The position numbers and the translations under genes were made by a program. A stretch of 64,000 nucleotides of DNA from Fratercula arctica (taxonomy: Eukaryota > Chordata > Aves > Charadriiformes > Alcidae). Of this stretch, positions 11,901 through 20,825 are shown one piece after another; position 1 is the first letter of the stretch, and each line of letters starts with the position of its first letter. The stretch covers positions 34,372,727-34,436,726 of the forward strand of contig CANTUZ010000001.1 of assembly GCA_947846985.1 (NCBI GenBank), given 5' to 3'. The notes beneath the pieces are model-generated. The model did not search any database, was not told where the DNA came from, and was given only the letters and a program-made list of their open reading frames with translations.

Positions 11901-14900
11901 TAACAGGTAATCTGAGTTCCTTCTCCATGCCATCCTTCCAAGTATCATTGCTTGATATTTTTTTTTACCTCTCTGTTTTCATGCAAATTTTTAAAAACCG
12001 TATGGCTTATTTAGAGTTCCAAATATTAGCTACAGTTCTTAATTAGATTATGCTATGCTCCACAAATATCCCATGAACTCAAACTAGTGTGCAGGTCTGC
12101 AAATCTGAGAGAGGAAAAGGCAAGGTGGGAGAGTTGGGTGACTAAGGACAAGAGAACAGTCTGCAAGCCAAAAAGCTGCCAGAAAGACTGAAGCCAGCAG
12201 GAGCTGGAAGCAGTTCAGAAGCTCCACAGGTACAACAGTGGAAGTCCTCATGTGGTTCTCACAAAAAGTATCTGAGCTCATTTAGGTGCTCAAATGTCAG
12301 GTGCATAAGCCTGACCTCGTAACCCTAGATTTTCTCTGCACAAACCAATGTGCAGAGGATGCACATCCAGGGGACGATTCATCTCATTTAAAGACAGTTA
12401 AATGAGATATAAGTTAGCCAAATCCTACCCCCTTTAATGTGCATTTCTCTTCACTGACTACAAGAAGAAACTTAAACCGATTAGCTCACACTTGTCATTC
12501 TGAACTGCAGGTATCTAATTGTGAGCCAGATGAAGCTCAGCTCCAGGAGTACCCTCGGCATCAAGTCAGGAAGGCAAAATTTATTTCTAAGTGAGAAACC
12601 AATGGGTCTAGCAGTGTGCAAAAGGCATCTGCAAGTCAGAAACACCTTTCTGTAACCCAGTAACGTTTCTGTGGGCTGTGTGAAATGAAAGAAACCTGCT
12701 TTAAACACTTAAGAGTGCTGGCTGCACCAGGCCTACCAGATATAAACAGCACATACGCCAGGTTTCGCTTTCTACTTGCATACAAAGGCTAGGAACAGGC
12801 ATGGACAAAGTTTCAAGACAGATCAAATGTTAAGTCACAGAAGCTGAAGAAAAAGCAGGGTCAGATGTTTCAGTTCTTATCTGTACTGCCAAGTAGAACA
12901 GCACAGACCATCTTGTATGCAGTAGCTGGCTCTCAACGTAATATACTTTAAATATCACAAGTATTACAACGGCATTTTAAAACCACAAATTTCATGCATC
13001 AAGAGAATAGTATCAAAAGTGATGTTAAAAGCTTGTAATTCAAATTCCTAGTATTTCAGAATCATTGACATTGTACGATAGACCATCGTACAGGTCTGTT
13101 GTCTGCTATCCAGCACTTGCAGTAATCGCAGAATTTTTTTGGCTGAGATTTCCAGTAATCGGCCCTGGGGAGAGAAAAAAAAAATAAGATGTATAATCTG
13201 AAACAATAATCCCAGCCACAGGTTTTTGTGTATATATATATATATCTATATATATATCTTCACAAACTAAATTTAGTCTTCTTTGGGTGATTGAGTGCTA
13301 AGAGTTTGTTTTTCTTTTTTTTTTTTTTTTAAACAAATTATGGGGAGCAAGCAAGAGTAGCTGTATTGACTACTGTCCCCATACAGCACAGCTCAGTATT
13401 GAGATTGTGCTCATCTGACCCTTGAAGACTGCAAATTTTTTACAATGGAGGCAATGCTGTCAGAACCAGAAATACAAGACAAAGCAAGCCAGAGATAAAC
13501 AAGCATCTCTAGATACCCTAATTAAACACAGAACTGTCAGAAAAGTACAACTTGCACTATTTTCCATAAAAAAGCATACAATAAACATTTCTAAGTGTAA
13601 AACTTTAGATTTAATGTTGAAGTCTACTTGGGATACTGTACACAGTGCGCTTAGGAACACAAAGATGCAGTTCTGGACACTGTGAGCTACCGTGAGGAAT
13701 CCTAGAACAGATTCTGACCTGTGGGGTCACAGACACAGCACTAAATTGTTTGGATGTTTCAGTGTAAAAATGTGAGTATTTTTGAACCATGCAATTTACA
13801 TAAGCTGTATATGTATGAGGAAACTTGGGGGAAATTCTTCAGAGCTGAAAACTTACTACATAAAAGCATTTAACAATAAAACAAACAACCCGTCCAATGG
13901 CTGTTTCTTCATCAAAAACTGCTTTCTATTGCCAGATGAGGCTCGTGCAGAAATAATTCCATTTGTCATTGGCTTGCAGCAACAGATGCAATGTTTTGGT
14001 TCAACAGAACACATTCCAGCAACAGGCTTCTAAGTTTTTAAGTTAAAATGAAAAAGACGGAGGGGCAAAACCAAAACAAATTCAGGATTACCCTGAGAAC
14101 ATTAAAAAAGATCAGTCCAAAAAATGTATCTTTGCCTTCCATCTGAAGATCAATGTACAGAGTTCAAGGAAAATACTTCCTGGCACTTTTATTCAATAAA
14201 CACAAAAATTCTTCCATGCACAGCAACAGCACCCTCAAACCTTATGATACCTGCAAATAGATCTTTCATAACAGAAACAGAGCTGATCAATTCAACTCTT
14301 TAAAATTTAAGCAGATATTAAAACACACTCTCCTACCATGCTTAATGTAAAAATACAATTTCTACGAGGCTATGATTATTTAAAAGTGTAAGTACGAAGG
14401 ATACCCTCTGCAAAAATGTATCAACCTGTAAGCAATACTGCGTTAGCAACGTGCAGCTTTTCAAGCAATTTTCTGGGAAGCTAGAAAGAAGCAGCTGGGC
14501 TTCCCCCCGATTTAAACAGAAATCTGCTCATCCCTAAATGGTGTACTTTAAAACTGGGTGACTGTTTAGTCACACATTTAATTAAAAGGCTTTTGAGATT
14601 TATATATCAGAACGTCCTAGGGCCAAAGCCTGGGAAATCGAACACTCTGGCTGGAAAACCAGCTGAGTAGGAGGGAGAAATTCAGAGCTCAGAAATATCT
14701 CGAGGCCCTTTTTCCTATTGAGCTATAGCTCCTAAATTGTCTCTAAATCCTTCAACGTCATCAAAGATAAATTTGCAGCTAAAAGCTGGGTTAACCTTCC
14801 TAAGGCAATGGACCAATTCTGACAGAAAACAAATAAATTGTCAAAGAGCCTCACTGCGTGCTTCGGAGGTGCAAGAACATCTGTGTATTTCCAAGTTTAA

Positions 14901-17900
14901 CCTAATGGGGCTGGCTCTTTCTCTTCAACAGAATCAAGCGTAAGTGCTAAAATTAAGACTGTACAGCTGCACCTACCAAAAGTCAAGACCTGAGAGTATG
15001 ACGAGCTGTGTTTTCACAGCTATATTTTCCACCGATCTCTTTCCTAAGCGCTACTGGACACCACATCTATTGCAAACCTCTGTAGCTACACAGAGAGTAA
15101 TCGTGTAGCTGGAGAACCTGAGGGCACACCTGGGGCTCAAACACAAATCCAGGTCTTGACAACAGAAGCCTTTTGTCTTCATCTCTTATTTGGTTTTGAT
15201 AAAGAGTGGAGATGGCTCTCTGTTGTTACATATAAAATAAGTGTAAATGATACTCTGTGCAGAAGACTTGATATCCTGGGAACCTTAAATCCTGCACTTC
15301 ATGATTAATGAAGTTAATTGTGTAAATTATGGTCCCAATTCCGTGACTTATGAGCATAAGGAGTGTTACATGCCGAGTAATTCTCTTAAAGATTTTCCAC
15401 TTGAGTTCATAACACTCTTTAAAAGAGCAAGCTCAGCTGAAATATCCAGCGAATAACATCTACCATTACAACAACGATGGAGCCTGCAAAGCACCAACGG
15501 CGCTGCAATGAGAACAAAGCAAAGAGGAATGTTTGGAAAGGAGTGGCAACTGAAGCGAGACCCAACTTCGGTGAGATGCTACAAGTGCTTCGCAGGCTAC
15601 AGTCACAAGCCTGAAAGTTAATCCAGATCAAAGACAATGTTTAAGTATGTGATTATTTTATTAATCTGCCAAATACGCGCCTGAGAGGAGATGCCATTGA
15701 AGTGGTACAGAAGTCCTTTATACTTGAATCCAATCAAGGGAAACGTAGTTATTTTTAAAAGTCATTCCAGTCAAAACAGTACAGCTTTTAAGACTCCTTA
15801 TCTTCTGCCTGCACTTATATCAGTAAAGTTAAGATTCTTGTTTTCAGCTTTACAGCTGGGCCAACCTGCTAAGGACCAGAAAGCCGACCAGCTAGCCATC
15901 ACCACCGCAACAATCGTTCTTTGTGGCACTAAAACGAAGAGACCATCCAGAGTGCATCAAGTCTGGCTTGTCCAGGTTTGCAGGGTCGAGACTTCAGCTC
16001 TGTATACATTCATCCAGGCACAGCTATCCCAACGGGAGCTTGGTGACACCGACCCCGAGAGGTGGGCAAGTTTTACTGAGAAGCTCTACCTCCAAGTCTG
16101 CTTGGAGCCCGATTTTCCAGAGCTGGCCGAGCAAGTCAGCTTGGCAACCTGCTACCTGGCACACAGGGAACAGAGCAGCACGGATACAGATGGTTACTGG
16201 GCAACTTCTGGACAAACTGCTGTAATCTTTCAGCCGGAGTTGGAAATCTTGTACTACATTGCAAGAAATGTGCGTCTCCTGAATAAATTGTGATTTTAAT
16301 AGTAAGAAGATTTATTAATTATAAGATTTTTCAATGAGAAAATCACACAATAAAGGGATTTTATTTCATCTTCTACTCGTCAAACCACCCAGGGGCAGAA
16401 CGTGCAACAGTTCTGAGGACTAAAGGGGAAGGAGGGAAAAAGGCAGAGCGAACATCAAACTGTTTTCTTGAAACTTTAATGAAATGACAAACTCTTTGCT
16501 GCAAGACAGCTGGAAAGTGCAAGTAGTGTCAATCTTGAAACCATTTTCAGAGTTCTGAAATTCATTTAAAACTTCAGAGGGAACAAGAAGATGGGGAAGA
16601 ACAAATCGCAACTCCACATTAACAGCGCCTGCCACATTTGCCATCTCAAAAGGTATGAAAACATTCAAACTCAGAGAGAAAACTCCAAAACTCAAACATT
16701 GCAACCTATGCTGCAATGAGGAGGTTACGCACTCCTACTGCATGCGAACCATGCATTTGGGAGCACATCAAGGGGACAGGTTGTGTCGACAACATTCAGA
16801 AAGTAACCCGCAGAGTAATTCCAGCAGTACTGGGGTCCAGGGCCCCAAACTATCAACCTGCAAGCTGCTTCTCCTCACAACATACAGTATTATTAATGTT
16901 TTAACAGGTGGTACAGTCAGGCTTCCTTATATAGGGAAGCTTAAGAAACCCTCGTAAAAGAACTATCTTCAGCTTGGACAGTGTTGCGAAACTTTACTTT
17001 GAGATTGGGCTGGAGGTTTTTGTTCCTACCATACACTGGCTGAAATTAAAAGGGGGAGGGGAAAAAAAAAAAGTGGAAAAAATCCGAAACAACTGTTTCA
17101 GGTGGTTTTGAACACAAGAAAAAAAATAATTTGGCTATGTAAACAAAATCTGGAAGCATTTGCTTTGAATAGCTCTGTTCTAAACCACTAGACTTGAAAT
17201 TTGGCAGGGATGAAGGGGGGTTTGTATCAGGGATATATCTGTCCAAATTATAAGCCTTTAGGGGGCGAAAAACATCATCAAAGTTAGTATCTTCCAGCTT
17301 TCTGCAGGTTTGAACACTGAACAGCCTGTGCATGCATCATCTTTTTGAATACAGGCGTGTGAAGTTAAGTAATACACAGATTCAAGTTCCTGACTACAGA
17401 AGGAAATTAATTCAGATTAGCTACTATGGCTATTCTATAACAGCCACTCAACAGGACAGTATTTAGAAATACTGACAAATTCTGTTTGGGAATACTGTGT
17501 ACTTCTAAATAAAAATAGTAGTTTTGTAATGGAAAGAAGTAGAAAGAATGAAAGAAAAAAATCGCATATATTTCACAATAGATCCTCCTCCACATAGGAA
17601 GCCATTCCAGAACGGCTAATTCTAATCCAAACATCCCAGTATTGGTAAAACGTAAGAATGCAATGCTAGAATCGGCCAAAAAAGAAAAAGTTTTCTTGTA
17701 CCACGAAGTAGGTCCTGGTGCCATGGCCCTAACAGCCCATGCCCCCAAATAATTCACAGCAACTCCATTAATTCATAGTGCACTAATCCTACCCTCAAAA
17801 CTCTTCTCAGATACATACCCTTAATTTTTATTTTTTAAAAAATGGTATTTAAAAATAAGGACACAAGAAAACAGCATCCCTGGCACACTGAGTATATGGG

Positions 17901-18853
17901 GCTGTCCTACCTAACCTTAGCTTGTTGGCCTTCACATGTATCACAGAATATAGGTCTATATGTGGGCTCCTACAGAGTAGTACTGGATGGGAGTTTCATC
18001 CACATAGAACAGAGCAGTTCTGTGAGGGGTTTTGTTCTTCTGGCCTTCAAGTTGATTATATTTTTTGCAATCCTTCTGTAAATTCTAATTTACAGCCCAA
18101 GTGGCTGCTTTTTTTTATTACCGTATTAGCCCCCTCTGATCAACATAAAAATCATCATATCCTGCAAGACAATCTGAGTGGAGAGCAGAGTCTGCAGAAG
18201 CTGCTCAGTCTGACCTATATTGGTGCTGAAGATCATTTGCATGGATCTGCTTTGCCAGATATCTTTTCTAAATCGTAAATTATGTAACTTGAAAGGTAAT
18301 GCTACAAATATTTTTAACAATATACAAGAATGCACAAGAGTATCAGGGCAGGGAGCCTTCTGCATGCATGGAGCTCCAACAGAGCTCCTCTCTCCTAACT
18401 TCAGTTGTCTAAAAAGTGAGATATCAAATCATCTAAGTTCTCCATGTCAATAGATGGGAGACTGTCATCTCCTGAACGCCACTCTTTCCATCCTAAATAG
18501 GCATCTGAGAAGAAAACTGAACTCCATAGATGCGTATTTCTTCCTCATACAGGCCTTTAAAAGTTCTGTGTCTGAAGTCAGGGATATCTACTGAGAGCAG
18601 AGGTCTGCTACTGTAGATGCAGAAGAAGGATATGGGCTATGTCAGGAAGAATATGATAAGAATTAGGAGAGGAAAAACCCAGCAACATAAATTGGGTCAA
18701 GAAACTGTTCAGGTACAATTTTAGCAATAATGAAAATTAAGAACACTGCTGCATGTAGTACCAGTCTGCAAGATAGGCTGACACAACCTAACCATCAAAC
18801 ACTTCCCTGCAAAAAAAGATCTCTAAAGATATTTTTGGTCAGGTTCTGATTTC

Positions 18854-18890
<37 letters not shown>

Positions 18891-19554
18891 CAGGGAAGTT
18901 AGGATATCTAGAAAAGTAGCAGAAACGAACAAATGCCATTGGTATGACATTCTCACTTCACGAAGACTAAAGCTTGGATTTTTACACCACCCCCACCCCA
19001 AATGTGGTCAGGTATTAACACAAATTTTCTCGTTAAAGACGTAAAGGAGGTCGCGATGGCCAGCAAAACCGAGGCACAGCGGCTTTTCCCCCACACGCTC
19101 CCCCAGGCCCGGAGGCTCCGAAGGAGCCGGGTGTGGGGGGGGGGGGGTCGGGGACACGCAGCCGCCCTCCCCCGCACCACTCGGGTGGCGGCGTCCCCGC
19201 GGGCGGGAGGCGAAGCTGCCCGGGAGCGATAAGGGGCCGAAAGCGCAGAAGAAACAAACAACCGGGGAGGGTGCGGGGAGAAGCAGGACAGACGGGAGCA
19301 GAGGCACCGGAGCGAGAGGGAAATAACTCGGACAGCGAGGCGGGGGTCGCCGGCCCCAGCGGGGGCACAGCCCCAGCCCGGCTGCCCAGGGCCTCCCCAC
19401 AGCCTGCGGGCACTGGGGGCCCGGCCCGCCCACCCCCACTCCACCTTGCCGGCCCGGCCCTGCCCGGCCCCGGCCCGCAGGTGCCGGGGGCTGTGGGGGG
19501 GCTACGCACGGCCGGCCCTGCCCCCGCTCCCTCCCAGCCCCCGGACACTCACAT
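2705..19554 (-). CDS. WBP4: WW domain-binding protein 4 (FBP21), 9 exons, 3' end missing
   Basis: Spliceosome-associated protein of the pre-catalytic (B) complex. Family knowledge says it binds proline-rich splicing proteins such as SmB and SIPP1 through tandem WW domains and acts in the nucleus. Joined coding blocks: 19554-19553, 13164-13092, 11592-11530, 11429-11306, 10489-10268, 9376-9321, 6167-6101, 4133-3985, 2940-2705. All have AG/GT borders and a continuous frame of 330 codons plus 2 nt. The human protein is about 376 residues, so about 45 C-terminal residues are missing. Visible in order: N-terminal ADYWKSQPKKFCDYCKCW; C2H2 U1-C/matrin finger (C13, C16, H30, H36); KAKEEE helix; KKE repeats (about 109-127); WW1 (W143...W165, P168); WW2 (W184...W206, P209); acidic SDSDSEDSENE (about 231-241); PYGKW motifs at about 275-279 and 310-314; eight Glu at 322-329. 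Identification is firm. Confidence 0.97.
2710..2733 (+). repeat. (TTC)8 microsatellite inside WBP4 exon 9
   Basis: Eight exact TTC units, read as GAA (Glu) codons on the minus strand. Length changes here would alter the poly-Glu run without shifting the frame. Confidence 0.95.
3985..4133 (-). CDS. WBP4: WBP4 exon 8: end of WW2 and acidic serine stretch
   Basis: 149 nt. With the carried-over G it reads VSTWEKPAGFVSSSNEKSQR, then an acidic region with SDSDSEDSENEAQ, ending NFK in phase 0. W206 and P209 complete WW2. The Ser/Asp/Glu stretch has the look of casein kinase 2 sites (inference). Acceptor ATCTTGGACAG, donor GTAAGTTC. Confidence 0.95.
6101..6167 (-). CDS. WBP4: WBP4 exon 7: second WW domain, first part
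   Basis: 67 nt reading AAEWVEGFTEDGHTYYYNTQ then TG. W184 and the Tyr triplet 195-197 are in place. Acceptor CTTTTCTCAG, donor GTAAGGAG, phase 1 exit. Both WW domains are interrupted by an intron at the same place (TG|G), consistent with an old internal duplication of the WW exon pair. Confidence 0.95.
7039..7060 (+). repeat. (CA)n microsatellite
   Basis: An uninterrupted CA run followed by a short C run, in WBP4 intron 6. Confidence 0.9.
8896..8927 (+). repeat. T32 homopolymer
   Basis: 32 consecutive T (an A tract on the WBP4 sense strand), in intron 6. No retrocopy body is recognisable beside it. Confidence 0.9.
9321..9376 (-). CDS. WBP4: WBP4 exon 6: end of WW1
   Basis: 56 nt. With the leftover G of exon 5 it reads ESQWEKPKGFQGNSQNSQT. 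W165 and P168 are the second conserved Trp and the Pro of WW1. Acceptor TTTGCTTTTTTAG, donor GTAATCAA, ends phase 0. Confidence 0.95.
10268..10489 (-). CDS. WBP4: WBP4 exon 5: KKE-repeat linker and first WW domain
   Basis: 222 nt, phase 1 at both ends. A polar segment is followed by a run of KKE triplets ending KKKK (about residues 109-127), then WW1 begins EWVQGFSPEGYTYYYNTKTG (W143, Y154-Y156, N157). The second WW tryptophan is in exon 6. The acceptor TTTCTTTAAG lies just right of 10489; donor GTAAAAAATA. The Lys-rich linker is longer and more regular than the human one as I recall it. Confidence 0.95.
11306..11429 (-). CDS. WBP4: WBP4 exon 4: charged helix after the zinc finger
   Basis: 124 nt, 41 codons plus 1 nt. 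It begins IKKKSLEKAKEEENMSKEFA and contains AYQEDMKRLGIKP, matching the human KAKEEEKASKEFAAME...AYQEDLKRLG segment. Acceptor GCTTTGTTTTAG, donor GTAGTTCA. It is predicted to be alpha-helical and probably packs near the zinc finger. Confidence 0.95.
11530..11592 (-). CDS. WBP4: WBP4 exon 3: zinc finger histidines
   Basis: 63 nt, 21 codons, phase 0 on both sides: SIDFHERGKNHKENVAKRIS then E. H30 and H36 complete the C2H2 U1-C/matrin finger begun in exon 2. Acceptor CTCGATTTTAAG, donor GTAACTCA. The phrase FHERGKNHKENVAKRISE is almost unchanged from the human protein. Confidence 0.96.
13092..13164 (-). CDS. WBP4: WBP4 exon 2: first half of the U1-C-type zinc finger
   Basis: Acceptor CTCCCCAG at 13172-13165, donor GTACGATG from 13091. 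The exon supplies the G of the start codon, then 24 codons reading ADYWKSQPKKFCDYCKCWIA and on to DNRP. C13 and C16 are the two zinc-binding cysteines. It ends in phase 0. Confidence 0.96.
13231..13258. repeat. (TA)n tract
   Basis: TA dinucleotides interrupted once by TC, in WBP4 intron 1, about 65 bp upstream of exon 2. Confidence 0.9.
18858..18888 (+). repeat. T31 homopolymer near CpG island edge
   Basis: 31 consecutive T about 150 bp before the CpG island begins. Confidence 0.9.
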
Positions 19555-19680
19555 CGCCGCTTCCCCGGCAGCACAGCACCGCCTCGCCTCGTCGGTCCCC
19601 GCTGGTCGCCGCGCCGCTGGGGCGGGCCGGGGCGGGGGCAGGGAGCACGGCGACGGCAGCCGGTAGGGCTCAATCCGCGC
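19553..19680 (-). CDS. WBP4: WBP4 exon 1: 5' UTR plus first two bases of the start codon
   Basis: On the minus strand the exon ends GGAAGCGGCGAT followed by the strong donor GTGAGTGTCC. Exon 2 begins G GCC GAT, which restores ATG GCC GAT (Met-Ala-Asp), the expected N-terminus. Only 19554-19553 are coding. The 5' boundary (transcription start) is not determined by sequence; 19680 is a rough limit inside the CpG island, just past two GC boxes at about 19620-19640. Confidence 0.75.
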
Positions 19681-19699
19681 TCTCCCTCCCTCCCTCCCT

Positions 19700-19791
19700 C
19701 CCTCCGCCCTTCGCCCGCTCCTCCTCCCCCGCCCCCGGGAGAGGCGAGCGCTCTGCGGGGAGCCGCTCGGTGAGGGAGCCGCCGCCGCTCG
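19700..19791 (+). other. ELF1: Candidate ELF1 non-coding first exon (distal)
   Basis: Two close plus-strand donors end this GC-rich stretch: GCTCG|GTGAGGG at 19769/19770 and GCTCG|GTGAGTG at 19791/19792. The second is a near-consensus donor. It diverges from WBP4 exon 1 at a spacing typical of bidirectional promoters. Assignment to ELF1 rests on human gene order, not on coding sequence, and the start position is a guess. Confidence 0.4.
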
Positions 19792-19857
19792 GTGAGTGTC
19801 CGCCCGCCGCAGGTTGCGGCCAGCCCCCCGCTCGGGGGGAACGGGGAGGCTCTCCCC

Positions 19858-19867
19858 CTTCCGGAAG
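19858..19867. promoter_or_regulatory. Palindromic ETS-type site CTTCCGGAAG
   Basis: A perfect 10-bp palindrome holding a GGAA core on each strand in the CCGGAAG context typical of ETS factors. It lies 66 bp after the candidate ELF1 donor. Confidence 0.5.
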
Positions 19868-20563
19868 CTGCCGGAGCCGCGGGTTCGATCCCTGCCGCCG
19901 GCAAAGTACCCCGGGCCGGGCTGCCCCTGCCCCGCCGCGGCTGTGGGAGACGGGAGGTGTGGGGGGTGGTGGGGTGGGTGCGCGAAGAGGGCTGGGGAGG
20001 CGTCGGCGGGCCCTGTGCGGGCGGGGTGGGGGGCGGCGGTGCGGGACCAGCCGGCGCCCCGTCTCCCGCCGGACGCCGCTGCCAACTTTCTGAGGAGTTC
20101 GGGCAGCGCGTGTGCCGCCGGGGGGAAGGAAGGCGGGGGGGGTGCTGCCTGCCGCCGCCTACTCCTCTTCGCGCTGCCGCCGCCGCCTGGCCTCTCCCCC
20201 GCCGTCCGTGAGGCGGCGGCGGCGGCGGCTCCGCGCTGCCCGGGGCGGGGGGGGCGCGGGGCGCCGACGGTTGGCGGCCGCTCGCTCCTGCGCGGGGAGG
20301 CCGCGGCGCGTGCGGGCGCCCCTGAGGCGGCGGCGGTTGGGGGGGGGTGGTGGTGGCCGGGGCTGAGGGACGGCGGCGCCCCGGTGGCGGGATGGGGACA
20401 CAGTCGCACACGGGCGACACTTTGGCCGCCGATGGGCCTCCGCATTGTCGCCCCCAGCGTGGGGGGGCGGTGGTGATGTTCGTCCGTCCCGTGCTTTAGG
20501 GTGGCCGGGGGTGGAGGAGGCGGAGGAGCCCTCTCCTCAGCTGCCGGCCCTCCTGGCACACCA

Positions 20564-20583
20564 CCCCCCCCCCCCCCCCCCCC
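20564..20583 (+). repeat. C20 homopolymer
   Basis: 20 consecutive C at the downstream edge of the CpG island, followed by further short C runs. Confidence 0.95.
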
Positions 20584-20603
20584 GCCCTCCCCCCAATAAA
20601 AGT

Positions 20604-20633
20604 CATACCGGGTTTGTACATACCAGGTTTGTA
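20604..20633 (+). repeat. Two 15-bp tandem units
   Basis: CATACCGGGTTTGTA followed directly by CATACCAGGTTTGTA (14 of 15 identical). Confidence 0.9.
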
Positions 20634-20774
20634 TTCACCCTCAGCGCTGTGTGGGTTATTTCCCGACGGTGCCGTGAAGAAAAAAAAAAAATAAAAAATG
20701 CTTAATTCACCGGCTACGGCTGGCAACTTTTTTGCTATAGTCGCGCACAAGGGTTGGAGGAGAAGCCAGCGGAG

Positions 20775-20825
20775 TGAGTCATGGATTTAAGAGGCCCTCT
20801 GGTTGTTTATGGCAAAACCAGAGGG
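20775..20825. promoter_or_regulatory. AP-1 site next to a 10-bp perfect hairpin
   Basis: TGAGTCAT (consensus AP-1/TRE) is at 20775-20782. CCCTCTGGTT at 20795-20804 and AACCAGAGGG at 20816-20825 form a perfect inverted repeat with an 11-nt loop. This lies about 300 bp beyond the CpG island on the presumed ELF1 side. Confidence 0.45.

Larger units (their letters stand above)
13165..19552 (-). other. WBP4: WBP4 intron 1
   Basis: A 6.4-kb intron that splits the start codon. It is mostly unremarkable AT-rich sequence. It contains the TA tract, a 200-codon open frame on the antisense strand at 15691-16293 that I do not recognise (see findings), and a T31 tract at 18858-18888 just before the GC content rises into the CpG island. 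Confidence 0.85.
19030..20480. promoter_or_regulatory. CpG island, likely bidirectional WBP4/ELF1 promoter
   Basis: GC content jumps at about 19030 and drops again by about 20700, with dense CpG in between. It contains WBP4 exon 1 (minus strand), GC boxes GGGGCGGG near 19619 and 19629 and CCGCCCCC near 19730, a TCCC run at about 19683-19704, a G13 run at 19135-19147, and plus-strand splice donors. No TATA box is seen, as usual for such promoters. In human, WBP4 and ELF1 are adjacent and divergent, so a shared promoter is inferred. Confidence 0.85.

Noticed and set aside
13422..13690. Possible old CR1 or exon in WBP4 intron 1 (phrase TTGGGATACTGTACACAGT)
   Set aside because: Only a short resemblance to the CR1 EYCVQ block, with nothing matching on either side.
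19875..19895. tRNA T-arm-like GCGGGTTCGATCCCTGC in the CpG island
   Set aside because: The B-box and T stem fit, but no A box, anticodon arm or acceptor stem can be folded upstream. Probably chance in GC-rich DNA.
19008..20559. Long open frames of up to 470 codons on both strands of the CpG island
   Set aside because: Stop codons are rare in GC-rich DNA. The frames overlap each other, are Pro/Arg/Gly/Ala-rich and cover the WBP4 promoter and exon 1.
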